Assembly (NCBI RefSeq): GCF_036320965.1
Contig: NC_092241.1
Coordinates: forward strand, 25,074,986-25,138,985
DNA: 64,000 nt
Direction: 5' to 3'
Source: Panulirus ornatus
Taxonomy: Eukaryota > Arthropoda > Malacostraca > Decapoda > Palinuridae
Positions 1-13,100 of the stretch are shown here, in pieces. The notes below the pieces were generated by a model. That model searched no databases, was not told where the DNA came from, and worked only from the letters and a program-made list of their open reading frames with translations. The position numbers were made by a program, and so were the translations under genes. Position 1 is the first letter of the stretch. The number at the start of each line of letters is the position of its first letter.

Positions 1-898
1 TATCACTTTGCACACCACCTCGACCAAAACACCCTATATCTGCCACTCTATCATCAAACACACTCAACAAACCTTCAAAATACTCACTCCATCTCCTCAC
101 ATCACCACTATTTATCACCTCCCCATTTGCCCCCTTCACTCATGTTCCCATTTGTTCTCTTGTCTTACGCACTTTATTTACCTCCTTCCAAAACATCTTT
201 TTATTCTCCCAAAAATTTAATGATACTCTCACCCCAATTCCCATTTGCCCTCTTTTTCACCTCTTGCACCTTTCTCTTGACCTCCTGTCTCTTTCTTTTA
301 TACATCTCCCAGTCATTGGCATTATTTCTCTGCAAAAATCGTCCAAATGCCTCTCTCTTCTCTTTCACTAATAATCTTACCTCTTCATCCCACCACTCAC
401 TACCCTTTCTAATCTGCCCACCTGCTATGCTTCTCATGCTACAAGCATGAGAAGAAAGCCATCACTGCTTCCCTAAATACATCCCATTCTTCCCCCACTC
501 CCCACCACTCCTGTTTCAGGAGTAGTGCTTCTCCTTCCCTGCTCATGTCCTCTCACCAACCCCTGACTTTACTCCCAAGACATTCCCAAACCACTCTTCC
601 CCTTTACCCTTGAGTTTCGTTTCACTCAGAGCCAAAACATCCAGATTCCTTTCCTCAAACATACTAACTATCTCTCCTTTTTTCTTATTTTGGTTACATC
701 CACACACATTCAGACACCCCAATGTGAGCCTTTGAGGAGGATGAGCACTCCCTGCGTGACTCCTTTCTTCTGTTTCCCCATTTAGAAAGTTAATATACAA
801 GGAGGGGAGGGTTTCCAGCCCCCTGCTCCCGTCCCCTTTAGTTGCCTTCTGCGACACATGAGGAATTCATGGGAAGTATTCTTTCTCCCCTATCCCCT
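1..898 (-). mobile_element. RTE-like LINE copy, internally deleted, with 5' leader
   Basis: On the minus strand this runs from the family's 5' leader (ending near 898 with the conserved motif ggggataggggagaaag read on minus) through the EN N-terminus (LDVLALSETK, encoded around 600-650). Near 504 it jumps directly into the linker between EN and RT and continues off the left edge. The central EN core (GDLNA and SDH motifs) is missing, so about 700 bp of the element is deleted. The frame from 857 down to 543 reads through the leader into EN without a stop, which suggests some of the leader may once have been coding. Non-functional. Confidence 0.85.
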
Positions 899-1195
899 TT
901 GTGGTCTTTTCCTAGCGCTACCTCACCCACATGTGGGGAGGAGGGGGTTGTCATTTCCTGTGTGGCGGGGTGGCGACAGGAATGAATAAAGGCAGCAAGT
1001 ATGAATTATGTACATGTGTATATGTCTGTGTATGTATATATGTATATATGTATACGTTGAAATGTATAGGTATGTATATGTGGATGTGTATGTATATACA
1101 TGTGAATAAAGGTGAGTTGGGCCATTCTTTTGTCTGCTTTCTTGCGCTACCTCGCTGACAAGGTAGATAGCGTAAAGTACAATATAAAAATATAA
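899..1195 (+). mobile_element. RTE-like LINE 3' UTR fragment (long-UTR subfamily)
   Basis: Matches the long 3' UTR seen at 15730-16028 and 40740-41046: the tttcctagcgctacctc block, a TG-rich TATG/TGTA stretch, then the terminal block gttgggccattctttt ... gcgctacctcgct. It ends in an A/T-rich tail. No coding sequence is attached; it abuts the 5' end of the preceding inverted copy. Confidence 0.75.
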
Positions 1196-1202
1196 ACATA
1201 TC

Positions 1203-1826
1203 AGGGAAGTAGTGCGAATGACGGGAGATGTATAAACGAAAGAGGCAGGAGGTCAAGAGAAAGGTGCAAGAGGTGAAAAAGGGCAAATGGGAGTTGGGGT
1301 GATAGTGCCAATAAATTTTAGGGAGAATAAAAAGATGTTTTGGAAAGAGGTAAATAAAGTGCATAAGACAAGAGAACAAATGGGAACGTCGGTGAAGGGG
1401 GCTAATGGTTAGATAATAACAAGTAATGGTGAAGTGGGAATATAGAGTGAGTATTTTGAAGTTCTGTTGAATGTGTTTGATGATAGAGTGGCATATATAG
1501 GATGTTTTGGGCGAGGTGGTGTGCAAAGTGAGAGGGTGAGGGAGAATGGTTTGGTAAACAGAGAAGAGGTGGTGAAAGCTTTGCGGAAGATGAAAGCCAG
1601 AAAGGCGGCGGGTTTTGATGATATTGCAGTGAAATTTATTAGAAAAAAGGGGGTTGCTGAAAGGTTGGTGAGAATAATCAATGTACATATGAGTACCTGA
1701 GGATTGGCAGAATGCATGCATAGTGCCATTGTATAAAACCAAAGGGGATAAAGATGAGTGTTCAAATTAGAGAGGTGTAAGTTTATTGAGTATTCCTCAG
1801 AAATTGTATGGGAGGGTATTGTGTTT
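1203..1826 (+). mobile_element. RTE-like LINE fragment, linker to start of RT
   Basis: Sense linker sequence (lysine/arginine-rich, encoding KKGEVKRKVQEV-type text) runs into the first RT block and stops at the equivalent of SIPGKLYGRVL. Frameshifts and stops are present; the longest frame (1467-1700) encodes only the KALRKMKA region. It breaks at about 1826 against an inverted 3' end. Confidence 0.75.
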
Positions 1827-2625
1827 TGTGTGATGCAAAGAAACCAAACCTCCATATCCACATCCTGGCCACAATGGCCTTTCCATGGTTTACCCCAGAT
1901 GTTTCACATGCCCTGGTTCAGTCCACTGACAGCACCTCAACACCAGTATACCACATCATTCCAATACACTCTATTCCTTGCATGCCTCTCACCCTCATAC
2001 ATGTTCACGCCCCAATCACTCAAAATCTTTCTCACTCCATCCTTCCACCTCCAATTTGGTCTCCCACTTCTTGTTTCCTCCACCTCTAACATATATATCC
2101 TCTCTGCCAATCTTTCTTCACTCATTCTCTCCATCTGGCCAAACTACTTCAACACACCCTCTTCTGCTCTCTCAACCATACTCTTTTATTTCCACACATC
2201 TCTCTACCCTTTCACTACTTATGTGATCAAACCACCTCACACCACATACTGTCCTAAAACATTTTATTTCCAACACATCCACCCTCCTCCGTACAACCCT
2301 ATCTATAGCTCATGCCTCACAACCATATAATATTGTTGGAACTACTATTCCTTCAAGCATACCCATTTTTGCTCTCCTTCCACACATTCATCATTGCTCC
2401 CAGAACCTAATACCTAAAACATGTTACTTCCTTAGATCTTTTTCCATTTAAACATACATCCCCATGAATTTATCCCTCAACCCTACCGAACCTAATAACC
2501 TTGCTCTTATTCACATTTACTCTCAACTTTCTCCTTTCAAACATTTTTCCAAACTCAGTCACCAATCTCTACGGTTTCTCAATCAAATCAGCCACCAGAG
2601 CTGTATCATCGGCGAATAACAACTG
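1827..2625 (-). mobile_element. RTE-like LINE fragment, RT core to proximal 3' UTR
   Basis: Antisense copy that begins in the proximal 3' UTR (tgtgatgcaaagaaacc corresponds to ggtttcggtgcattaca in sense) and runs up to the codons of the FADD box near 2600-2620. It is degenerate: a minus-strand frame at 2134-1937 still encodes the GRPNWRWKDG C-terminal motif. At about 2626 it flips into a plus-strand segment. Confidence 0.75.
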
Positions 2626-4258
2626 ACAGAGCATCAGATTGGGGAAGAGCAATGTGGTTTCTGAAGTGGTAGGGGATGTGTGGATCAGGTGTTTGCTTTG
2701 AAGAATGTATGCGAGAAATACTTAGAAAAACAGATACATTTGTACGTAGCATCTATGGATCAGGAGAAGGCATATGATAGATTGGAAACAGATGCTTTGT
2801 GGAAGGTATTAAGAGTATAAGGTGTGGGAGGTAAGTTAACAGAAGCAGTGAAAAGTTTTTATCAAGGATGTAAGGCATGTGTAGGAAGAGAGGAAAGTGA
2901 TTGGTTCTCAGTAAATGTCAGTTTGCGGCAGGGGTGTGTGATGTCTTCATGGCTGTTTAATTTGTTTATGGATAGAGTGGTTAGGGAAGTAAATGCAAGA
3001 GTTTTGGAGAGAGGGGCAAGTATGCAGTCTGTTGGGGATGACAGGCCTTGGGAAGTGAGTCAGTTGTTGTTTGCTGATGATACAGCAATGGTGACTGATT
3101 CATGTGAGAAACTGCAAAAGTTGGTGACTGAGTTTGGAAAAGTGTGTGAAAGAAGAAAGTTTAGAGTAAATGTAAATAAGAGCAAAGTTATCAGGTTCAG
3201 TAGGGTTGAGGAACAAGTTAACTGGAGGGTACGTTTAAAAGGAGAAAAACTGGAAGAACTGAAGTGTTTTAGATATCTGGGAGTGGATTTACCGGATGGA
3301 AACATGGAAGCAGAAGTGAGTCACAGGGTGGGGGAGAGGGCAAATGTTCTGGGAGCGTTGAATAATGTATGGAAGGCGAGAACATTATCTCGGAGAGGAA
3401 TAGTGGTTCCAACAATGATATATGGTTACGAGGTGTGGGCTATAGATAGAGTTGTGCGGGAGAGGGTGGATGTGTTGGAAATGAAATGTTCGAGGGCAAT
3501 ATTTGGTGTGAGGTGGTTTGATCAAGTAAGTAATGAAAGGGTAAGAGAAATGTGAGGTAGTAAAAAGAGTATGGTGGAGTGAGCAGAAGAGAGTGTATTG
3601 AAATGGTTTAGTCACATGGAGAGAACGAGTGAGAAAGATTGACAATGAAGATATATGTGTCAAATGTGGAGGGAACGAGAAGTGGGAGACCAAATTGGAG
3701 GTGGAAGGATGGAGTGAAAAAAGTTTTGAGCAATTGGGGCCTGAACATACAGGAGGGAGAAAGTCATGCAAGGAATAGAGTGAATTGGAACGATGCGGTA
3801 TACCGGGGTCAACATGCTGTCAATGGATTGAACCAGGGTATGTGAAGCATCTGAGGTAAACCATGGAAAGTTCTGTATGGCTTGGATGTGGAAAGGGAGC
3901 TCTGATTTTGGTGCATTACACATGACAGCTACAGACTGAGTGTGAGTGAATGTGGCCTTTGTTGTCTTTTCCTAGCGCTACCTCGTGCGCACGCATGGGG
4001 GGAGGGGGGGTGCCATTTCATGTGTGGCAGGGTGGCGACAGGAATGGATGAAGGCAGCAAGTATGGATACATACATGTGTATATATGTATATGTCTGTGT
4101 ACGCATATGTATGTATACGTTGAATTGTATAGGTATGTATGTGTGTGTGTGTGGGCATTTATGTATATACACGTGTATGTGGGTGGGTTTGATCATTCTT
4201 GAGCCTGCTTCCTTGCGCTACCTCGCTAATGCGAGAGACAGCGACTAAGTATAATAAA
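2626..4258 (+). mobile_element. RTE-like LINE, RT half to 3' end (long UTR)
   Basis: Starts at the EHQIGEEQCGF block of RT and runs to the 3' terminus. The frame 2824-3555 (243 aa) encodes GGKLTEAVKSFY, SLRQGCVMSSWLFNLFMD and the catalytic box LLFADDTAMV, then LGVDLPDGNMEAEVSHRVG. A second frame (3639-3845) covers the GRPNWRWKDG region. The long UTR occupies about 3900-4258 and ends gcgctacctcgctaatgcg ... agcgactaagtataataaa. EN and the first RT blocks are absent. Confidence 0.85.
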
Positions 4259-4261
4259 ACA

Positions 4262-6985
4262 ATAAAATAATATATCAACATATAAACACATACACAAACA
4301 TACATATATACATATGTACATATTCATACTTGCCTTCTTCCATTCCTGGTGCCACCATGCCCCACAGGAAACAGCATTGCTACCCCCTGCTTCAGCAAGG
4401 TACCTCCAGGAAAACAGAAAATAAAGGACACACACATTCACACTCAGTCTTAGCTGTCATGTGTGATGCAAAGAAACCACACCTCCATATCCACATCCTG
4501 GCCACAATGGCCTTTCCATGGTTTACCCCAGATGTTTCACATGCTCTGGTTCAGTCCACCGACAGCACCTCAACACCAGTATACCACATCATTCTAATAC
4601 ACTCTATTCCTTGCATGCCTCTCACCCTCATACATGTTCAGGCCCCATTCACTCAAAATCTTTCTCACTCCATCCTTCCACCTCCAATTTGGTCTCCCAC
4701 TTCTTGTTTCCTCCACCTCTAACATATATCCTCTCTGTCAATCTTTCTTCACTCATTCTCTCCGTCTGGCCAAACTACTTCAACACACCCTCTTCTGCTC
4801 TCTCAACCACACTCTTTTTATTTCCGCACATCTTTCTTACCCTTTCACTACTTACGCAATCAAACCACCTCACACCACATACTGTCCTAAAACGTTGTAT
4901 TTCCAACACATCCACCCTCCTCCGTACATCCCTATCTATAGCTCATGCCTCACAACTACTATTCCTTCAAGCATACCCATTTTTGCTCTCCAAGACAATG
5001 TTCTCTCCTTCCACACATTCATCATTGCTCCCAGAACCCAATACCTACAACATGTTACTTCCTTAGATCTTTTTCCATTTAAACATACATCCCCATGAAT
5101 TTATCCCTCAACCCTACTGAACCTAATAACGTTGCTCTTATTCACATTTCCTCTCAACTTTCTCCTTCAAACATTTTTCCAAACTCAGTCACCAATCACT
5201 ACAGTTTCTCAATTAAATCAGCCACCAGAGTTGTATCATCGGCGAATAACAAGTGACTCACTTCCCATCCCGGGCCTTCTCATCTCTAACACGGTGCATA
5301 CTCACCCCCCTCCAAAACTCTTACATTCACCTCCCTAACCACACTATTCATAAACAAATTAAACAACCATGGGGACATCACACACCCCTGCCAAAGACCG
5401 ACCTTCACTGGAAACCAATCACTCTCCTCTCTTCCTTCTTATACACATGCCTTACATTTTTGGTAAAAACTTTTCACTGCTTCTAGCAACTTAACTCCCA
5501 CACCATATACTCTTAAGACCTTCCACAGAGGATTCCTATCAACCCTACCATATGCCTTCTTCAGGTCTATAAATGCTGAATACAAATCCATCTTTTTTCT
5601 AAGTATTTCTCACACACATTCTTCAATGCAAACACCTGATCCACACATCCTCTACCACTTCTGAAACCACATTGCTCCTCCCCAATCTGATGCTCTGTAC
5701 ATACCTTCACCCTCTCAATCAATACCCTCTCATACAATTTTCCAGGGATACTCAACAAACATACGCCTCTGTAGTTTGAACACACATCTTTATTCCTTTT
5801 GCCTTCATAAAATGGCACTATGCATGCATTTTGCCAATCCCCAGGCATCTCACCATGATCCATATATAAACTGAATATCCTTACCAACCAATTAACAACA
5901 CAGTCACCCACTTTCTGAAAAAATTCTACTGCAATACCATCCAAGCCTGCCACCTTGCTTGATTCCATCTTCCACAAAGCCTTCACTACCTCTTCTCTTA
6001 ACCAAACTATTCTCACTGACCCTCTCACTTTGCACACCACCCTGACCAAAACACTCTACATCTGCCACTCCATCATCAAACACATTTAACAAACCTTCAA
6101 AATACTTACCCCATCTCCTTCTCACTTCATCACTACTTGTTATTACCTCCCCACTTGCACCCTTCACCAATGTTCCCATTTGTTTCTTTTCTTATGCACG
6201 TTATTTACCTCCTTCCAAAACATCTTTTTATGCTCCCTAAAGTTCAATGATACTCTCTCACCCCAATTCTCATTAGCCATCTTTTTCAAACATTTCATCT
6301 TCCTCTTGACCTCCTACTGCTTTCATTTATACATCTCACAATCATTTGCTCTCCTTCTTTGTAAGTATTGTCCAAATGCCTCTCTTCATTTCATGTCACA
6401 ACTCTGAATATGCCATATGCCCTAATCTTACCCTCAACTGCCACATTTCTTACTTTCAAATTCAAATCACCCATCACTAACATCCGGTCTAATAAAACAA
6501 AACAGCTAATACACTCAGCTGCTCCCAAATCACTTGCCTCTCATGGTCTTTCTTCTCTCGGCCAGGTGCATATGCACCAATAATCACCCATCTCTCACCA
6601 TTCACCTTCAGTTTTGTCTGCATCAATCTAGAATTCACTTCCTTACACTCTATCACTCCCTTACATAACTCCTGCTTCACGAGTAGGGCTGCTCCTTTCT
6701 TAGCTCTTGTCCTTTCAGCAACCCATGACTTTACTGCTAAGACACCTCCACACTATTCTTTCCCTTTGCCCGTGAGCTGTTTCACACAGAGCCTGAACAT
6801 CCAGAATTCTTTTCTCAAGCATATAGTACCTATCTCTCCTCTCTTCTCATATTGGTTACATCCACATACATTCAGTGAACCAAAGCTGAGCCTTCGAGGG
6901 GCATGAGTACTCCCTGTCTGGCTCCTTCTGTTTCCTATTTTAGAAACTGAAATACAAGAAGGGGTGGCTTTCCAGCCATGCACTT
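4262..6985 (-). mobile_element. RTE-like LINE copy, 3' UTR to leader, EN core deleted
   Basis: A nearly end-to-end antisense copy. The 3' UTR lies at 4262-4480, RT at 4480-6050, linker at 6050-6400, then after a deletion near 6405 the middle and N-terminal EN (6410-6880) and part of the leader (to 6985). Recognisable minus-strand frames include 6049-5567 (KVAGLDGIAVEFF, NYRGVCLLSIPGKLYERVL, GEEQCGFRSGRGCVDQVFAL) and 6179-5904. Numerous frameshifts; non-functional. Confidence 0.8.
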
Positions 6986-7045
6986 CCACATTAATGAGCT
7001 GGCCTTGATTAGGGATCCAGTTGCCCATGCCACTACAGCTAACAT
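6986..7045. other. Short unassigned spacer
   Basis: A stretch that I cannot match to any LINE segment, between the truncated leader of one antisense copy and the start of an older antisense fragment. It may be host sequence at an insertion boundary. No coding potential seen. Confidence 0.3.
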
Positions 7046-7533
7046 AAAAAGAAACATGTTCAAACTATTTCAGAATACCCTCTTCAGCTCCCTCAACTAC
7101 ACTTTTCTCTGTACCACTTTTCTTATTCACCAGATCAAACCACCTCACACTACATTTCATTTCCAACACATCCATCCTCCTCTACACAATCTTACCCACA
7201 CATACCTCACATTTATATTTTTTCCCCCATTTTTCCACATATTCCTTAACATTCCAAGTACCTTCGCCTCCTAAACTACTCTATGACTAATTTCCAATTC
7301 CATGGCTCCACATGTAGCTAAAATACACTCCAAGGCATCTAAAATACTTCACTTTCTATAAATGTTTTCCACTCAAACCCAAACCTCAACTAATACTACC
7401 ATGTCAATCTGCTTTGCTTAACCAAATAAATTAACATCTACCTTCAATTTCCTCCTTTCACACAGTCTCCAAAACTTAAGTCACCAAATTTTGCATTTTC
7501 TCACTCAAATCTGCCATCAGATTAATTTCTATA
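7046..7533 (-). mobile_element. Degenerate RTE-like LINE fragment (RT C-terminal half)
   Basis: Antisense and clearly more diverged than its neighbours. The series ttcaaactatttcagaata, agatcaaaccacctcacac and ctcaaatctgccatcag corresponds to the RT thumb region back to just after FADD. No open frame longer than about 100 codons makes sense. Probably an older insertion. Confidence 0.6.
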
Positions 7534-7622
7534 TGGGAAATCAAATCTAATACTGCTGTGTTGTATGGCTTCCACTTAAGCAGACGGAAACACACAGAGG
7601 AATTACAAAAGCAAATTCAGAG
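7534..7622. other. Unassigned spacer before a LINE tail
   Basis: About 90 bp of sequence with no similarity I can see to the LINE. It directly precedes the T-rich tail of the next antisense copy and is probably the genomic target flank of that insertion. Confidence 0.3.
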
Positions 7623-9967
7623 TTTTATTTTTATTTTTTTTTTTTTTTGCTTTGTCGCTGTCTCCCGCATTTGCGAGGTAGTGCAAGGAAACAGACGAAA
7701 GAAATGGCCCAACCCACCCCCATACACATGTATATACATACGTCCACACACGCAAATATACATACCTACACAGCTTTCCATGGTTTACCCCAGACGCTTC
7801 ACATGCCCTGATTCAATCCACTGACAGCACGTCAACCCTGGTATACCACATCGATGCAATTCACTCTATTCCTTGCACGCCTTTCACCCTCCTGCATGTT
7901 CAGGCCCCGATCACTCAAAATCTTTTTCACTCCATCTTTCCACCTAAAATTTGGTCTCCCTCTTCTCCTCGTTCCCTCCACCTCCAACACATATGTCCTC
8001 TTGGTCAATCTTTCCTAACTCATTCTCTCCATGTGCCCAAACCATTTCAAAAAACCCTCTTCTGCTCTCTCAACCATACTCTTTTTATTTCCACACATCT
8101 CTCTTACCCTTACGTTACTTACTCGATCAAACCACCTCACACCACACATTGTCATCAAACATCTCATTTCCAGCACATCCATCCTCCTGCACACAACTCT
8201 ATCCATAGACCACGCCTCACAACTATCCAACATTGTTGGAACCACTATTCCTTCAAACATACCCATTTTTGCTTTCCGAGATAATGTTCTCGACTTCCAC
8301 ACATTCTTCAAGGCTCCTAGAATTTTCGCCCCTCCCCCACCCTATGATCCACTTCCGCTTCCATGGTTCCATCCGCTGCCAGATCCACTCCCAAATATCT
8401 AAAACACTTGACTTCCTCCAGTTTTTCTCCATTCAAACTTACCTCCCAATTGACTTGACCCTCAACCCTACTGTACCTAATAACCTTGCTCTTACTCACA
8501 TTTACTCTTAACTTTCTTCTTTCACACACTTTACCAAACTCAGTCACCAGCTTCTGCAGTTTCTCACATGAATCAGCCACCAGCGCTGTATCATCAGCGA
8601 ACAACAACTGACTCACTTCCAAAAGCTCTCTCATCCCAAACAGACTTCATACTTGCCACTCTTTCCAAAACTCTTGCATTCACCTCCCTAACAACCCCAT
8701 CCATAAACAAATTAAACAATCATGGAGACATCACACACCCCTGCCGCAAACCTACATTCACTGAGAACCAGTCACTTTCCTCTCTTCCTACACGTACACA
8801 TGCCTTACATCCTCAATAAAAACTTTTCACTGCTTCTAACAACATGCCTCACACACCATATATTCTTAATACCTTCCACAGAGCATCTCTATCAACTCTA
8901 TCATATGCCTTCTCCAGATCCATAAATGCTACATACAAATCCATTTGCTTTTCTAAGTATTTCTCACATACATTCTTCAAAGCAAACACCTGATCCACAC
9001 ATCCTCTACAACTTCTGAAACCACACTGCTCTTCCCCAATCTGATGCTCTGTACATGCCTTCACCCTCTCAATCAATACCCTCCCATATAATTTACCAGG
9101 AATACTCAACAAACTTATACCTCTGTAATTTGAGCAATCACTCTTATCCCCTTTGCCTTTGTACAATGGCACTATGCACGCATTCCGCCAATCCTCAGGC
9201 ACCTCACCATGAGTCATACATACATTAAATAACCTTACCAACCAGTAAATAATACAGTCACCCCCTTTTTTAATAAATTCCACTGCAATACCATCCAAAC
9301 CTGCTGCCTTGCCGGCTTTCATCTTCCGCAAAGCTTTTACTACCTCTTCTCTGTTTACCTAATCATTTTCCCTAACCCTCTCACTTTGCACACCATCTCA
9401 ACCAAAACACCCTACATCTGCCACTCTATCATCAAACACATTCAACAAACCTTCAAAATACTCACTCCATCTCCTTCTCATATCACCACTACTTGTTATC
9501 ACCTCCCCATTTGCGCCCTTCACTGAAGTTCCCATTTGCTCCCTTGTCTTACGCACTTTATTTACCTCCTTCCAGAACATCTTTTTATTCTCCCTAAAAT
9601 TTAATGATACTCTCTCACCCCAACTCTCATTTGCCCTCTTTTTCACTTTTGCACCTTTCTCTTGACATCCTGTCTCTTTCTTTTATACATCTCCCACTCA
9701 ATTGCATTGTTTCCCTGCAAAAATCATCCAAATGCCTCTCTCTTCTCTTTCACTAATAATCTTACTTCTTCATCCCACCACTCACTACCCTTTCTAATCA
9801 ACCCACCTCTCACTCTTCTCATGCCACAAGCATCTTTTGCGCAATCCATCACTGATTCCCTAAATACATCCCATTCCTCCCCCACTCCCCTTACTTCCAT
9901 TGTTCTCACCTTTTTCCATTCTGTACTCAGTCTCTCCTGGTACTTCCTCACACAAGTCTGCTTCCCT
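7623..9967 (-). mobile_element. RTE-like LINE, 5'-truncated, short-UTR subfamily
   Basis: The tail is the T-run at 7623-7648, followed by the terminal block (ctttgtcgctgtctcccgc) and the short UTR, whose junction is the cacagctttccatgg seen here. RT frames on minus: 8634-8317 (LLFADDTALVADSC, YLGVDLAADGT), 9331-8849 (KAAGLDGIAVEFIKKGG to DLEKAYDRVDRDALW), 9646-9398 (linker and first RT block). The copy stops in the linker at about 9967, where the strand flips; EN is missing. Confidence 0.85.
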
Positions 9968-10117
9968 TCTGGGAGTGGATCTGGCAGCGGATGGAACCAT
10001 GGAAGCGGAAGTGGATCATAGGGTGGGGGAGGGGGCGAAAATTCTGGGACCCTTGAAGAATGTGTGGAGGTCGAGAACATTATCTCGGAAAGCAAAAATG
10101 GGTATGTTTGAAGGGGT
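9968..10117 (+). mobile_element. Small inverted RTE-like LINE segment
   Basis: About 150 bp in sense orientation, from gggagtggatctggcagcgg to aaaatgggtatgtttgaagg. It encodes GVDLAADGTMEAEVDHRVG and the following residues. It is wedged between two antisense segments, both joins falling inside element sequence. Such a short flipped piece suggests template switching or repair rather than an independent insertion. Confidence 0.75.
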
Positions 10118-13100
10118 TCAATCCATTGACAGCACGTCAACCCCGGTATACCACATCGTTACAATTCACTCTATTCCTTGCACGCCTTTCACCCTCCTGC
10201 ATGTTCAGGCCCCGATCACTCAAAATCTTTTTCACTCCATCTTTCCACCTAAAATTTGGTCTCCCACTTCTCCTCGTTCCCTCCACCTCTGACACATATA
10301 TCCTCTTGGTCAATCTTTCCTCACTCATTCCCTCAATGTGACCAAACCATTTCAAAACACCCTCTTCTGCTCTCTCAACCACACTCTTTTTATTTCCACA
10401 CATCTCTCTTACCCTTACGTTACTTACTCGATCAAACCACCTCACACCACATATTGTCCTCAAACATCTCATTTCCAGCACATCCACCCTCCTGCGCACA
10501 ACTCTATCCATAGCCCACGCCTCGCACTATACAACATTGTTGGGACCACTATTCCTACAAACATACCCATTTTTGCTTTCCGAGATAATGTTCTCGACTA
10601 CCACACATTCTTCAAGGCTCCCAGAATTATCGCCCCCTCACCCACCCTATGCTTCACTTCCGCTTCCATGGTTCCATCCGCTGCCAGATCCATTCCCAGA
10701 TATCTAAAACACTTTACTTCCTCCAGTTTTTCTCCATTCAAACTTACCTCCCAGTTAACTTGACCCTCAACCCTACTGTACCTAATAACCTTGCTCTTAT
10801 TCACATTTACTCTTAACTTTCTTCTTTCACACACTTTACCAAACTCAGTCACCAGCTTCTGCAGTTTCTTACATGAATCAGCCACCAGCGCTGTATCATC
10901 AGCGAACAACAACTGACTCACTTCCCAGGCTCTCTCATCCCCAACAGACTGCATACTTGCCCCTCTTTCCAAAACTCTTGCATTCACCTCGCTAACTACC
11001 CCATCCATAAACAAATTAAACAACCATGGAGACATCACACACCCCTACCACAAACCTACATTCACTGAGAACCAATCACTTTCCTCTCTTCCTACACGTA
11101 CACATGCCTTACATCCTCGATAAAAACTTTTCACTGCTTCTAACAACTTGCCTCCCACACCATATATTCTTAATACCTTCAACAGAGCATCTCTATCAAC
11201 TCTATCATATGGCTTCTCCAGATCCATAAATGCTACATACAAATCCATTTGTTTTTCTAAGTATTTCTCACATACATTCTTCAAAGCAAACACCTGATCC
11301 ACACATCCTCTACCACTTCTGAAACCACACTGCTCTTCCCCAATCTGATGCTCTGTACATGCCTTCACCCTCTCAATCAATATCCTCCCATATAATTTAC
11401 CAGGAATACTCAACAAACTTATACCTCTGTAATTTGAGCACTCACTCTTATCCCCTTTGCCTTTGTACAATAGCACTATGCAAGCATTCCACCAATCCTC
11501 AGGCACCTCACCATGAATCATACATACATTAAATAACCTAACCAACCAGGCAACAATACAGTCACCCCCTTTTTTAATAAATTCCACTGCAATACCATCC
11601 AAACCTGCTGCCTTGCCGGCTTTCATCTTCCGTAAAGCTTTTACTACCTCTTTTCTTTTTACCAATTCATTTTCCCTAACCCTCTCACTTTGCACACCAC
11701 CTCGACCAAAACACCCTATACCTGTCACTCTGTCATCAAACACATTCAACAAACCTTCAAAATACTCACTCCATCTCCTTCTCACATCACCTCTACTTGT
11801 CATTACCTCCCCATTAGCCCCCTTCACTGAAGTTCCCATTTGCTCTCTTGTCTTACGCACTTTATTTACCTCCTTCCAAAACATCTTTTTATTCTCTCTG
11901 AAATTTAATGATACTCTCTCACCCCAACTCTCATTTGCCCTCTTTTTCACCTCTTGCACCTTTCTCTTGACCTCCTGCCTCTTTCTTTTATACCTCTCCC
12001 ACTCATTTGCATTTTTTCCCTGCAAAAATCGTCCAAATGACTCTCTCTTCTCTTTCACTAATAATCTTACTTCTTCATTCCATCACTCACTACCTTTTCT
12101 AATCAACCCACCTCCCACGCTTCTCATGCCACAAGCATCTTTTGCGTAAGCCATCACTGCTTCCCTAAATACAACCCATTCCTCCCCCACTCCCCTTACC
12201 TCCTTTGTTCTCACCTTTTTCCATTCTGTACTCAGTCTCTCCTGGTACTTCCTCACACAAGTCTGCTTCCCAAGCTCACTTACTCTCACCACTCTCTTCA
12301 CCCCAACATTCTCTCCTCTTTTCTGAAAACCCCCACAAATCTTAACCTTCGCCTCCACAAGATAATGATCAGACATCCCTCCAGTTGCACCTCTCAGCAC
12401 ATTAACATCCAAAAGTCTCTCTTTCGTGTGTCTATCAATTAACACGTACTCCAATAACGCTCTCTGGCCACATCTCCTACTTACATAAGTATACTTATGT
12501 ATATCTCGCTTTTTAAACCAGGTATTCCCAATCACCAGTCCTTTTTCAGCACATAAATCTACAAGCTCTTCACCATTTCCATTTACAACACTGAACACCC
12601 CATGTATACCAATTATTCCCTCAACTGCCACATTACTCACCTTTGCATTCAAATCACCCATCACTATAACCCGGTCTTGTGCATCAAAACCACTAACACA
12701 CTCATTCAGCTGCTCCCAAAACACTTGCCTCTCATGATCTTTCTTTTCATGCGCAGGTGCACATGCACCAATAATCACCCATCTCTCTCCATCAACTTTC
12801 AGCTTTACCCATATCAATCTAGAATTTACTTTCTTACACTCTATCACATACTCCCACAACTCCTGATTCAGGAGTAGTGCTACTCCTTCCCTTGCTCTTG
12901 TCCTCTCTCTAACTGACTTTACTCCCAAGACATTCCCAAACCACTCTTCCCCTTTACCCTTTAGCTTCGTTTCACTCAGAGCCAAAACATCCAGGTTCCT
13001 TTCCTCAAACATACTACCTATCTCTCCTTTTTTCTCATATTGGTTACATCCACACACATTCAGACACCCCAATGTGAGCCTTCGTGGAGGATGAGCACTC

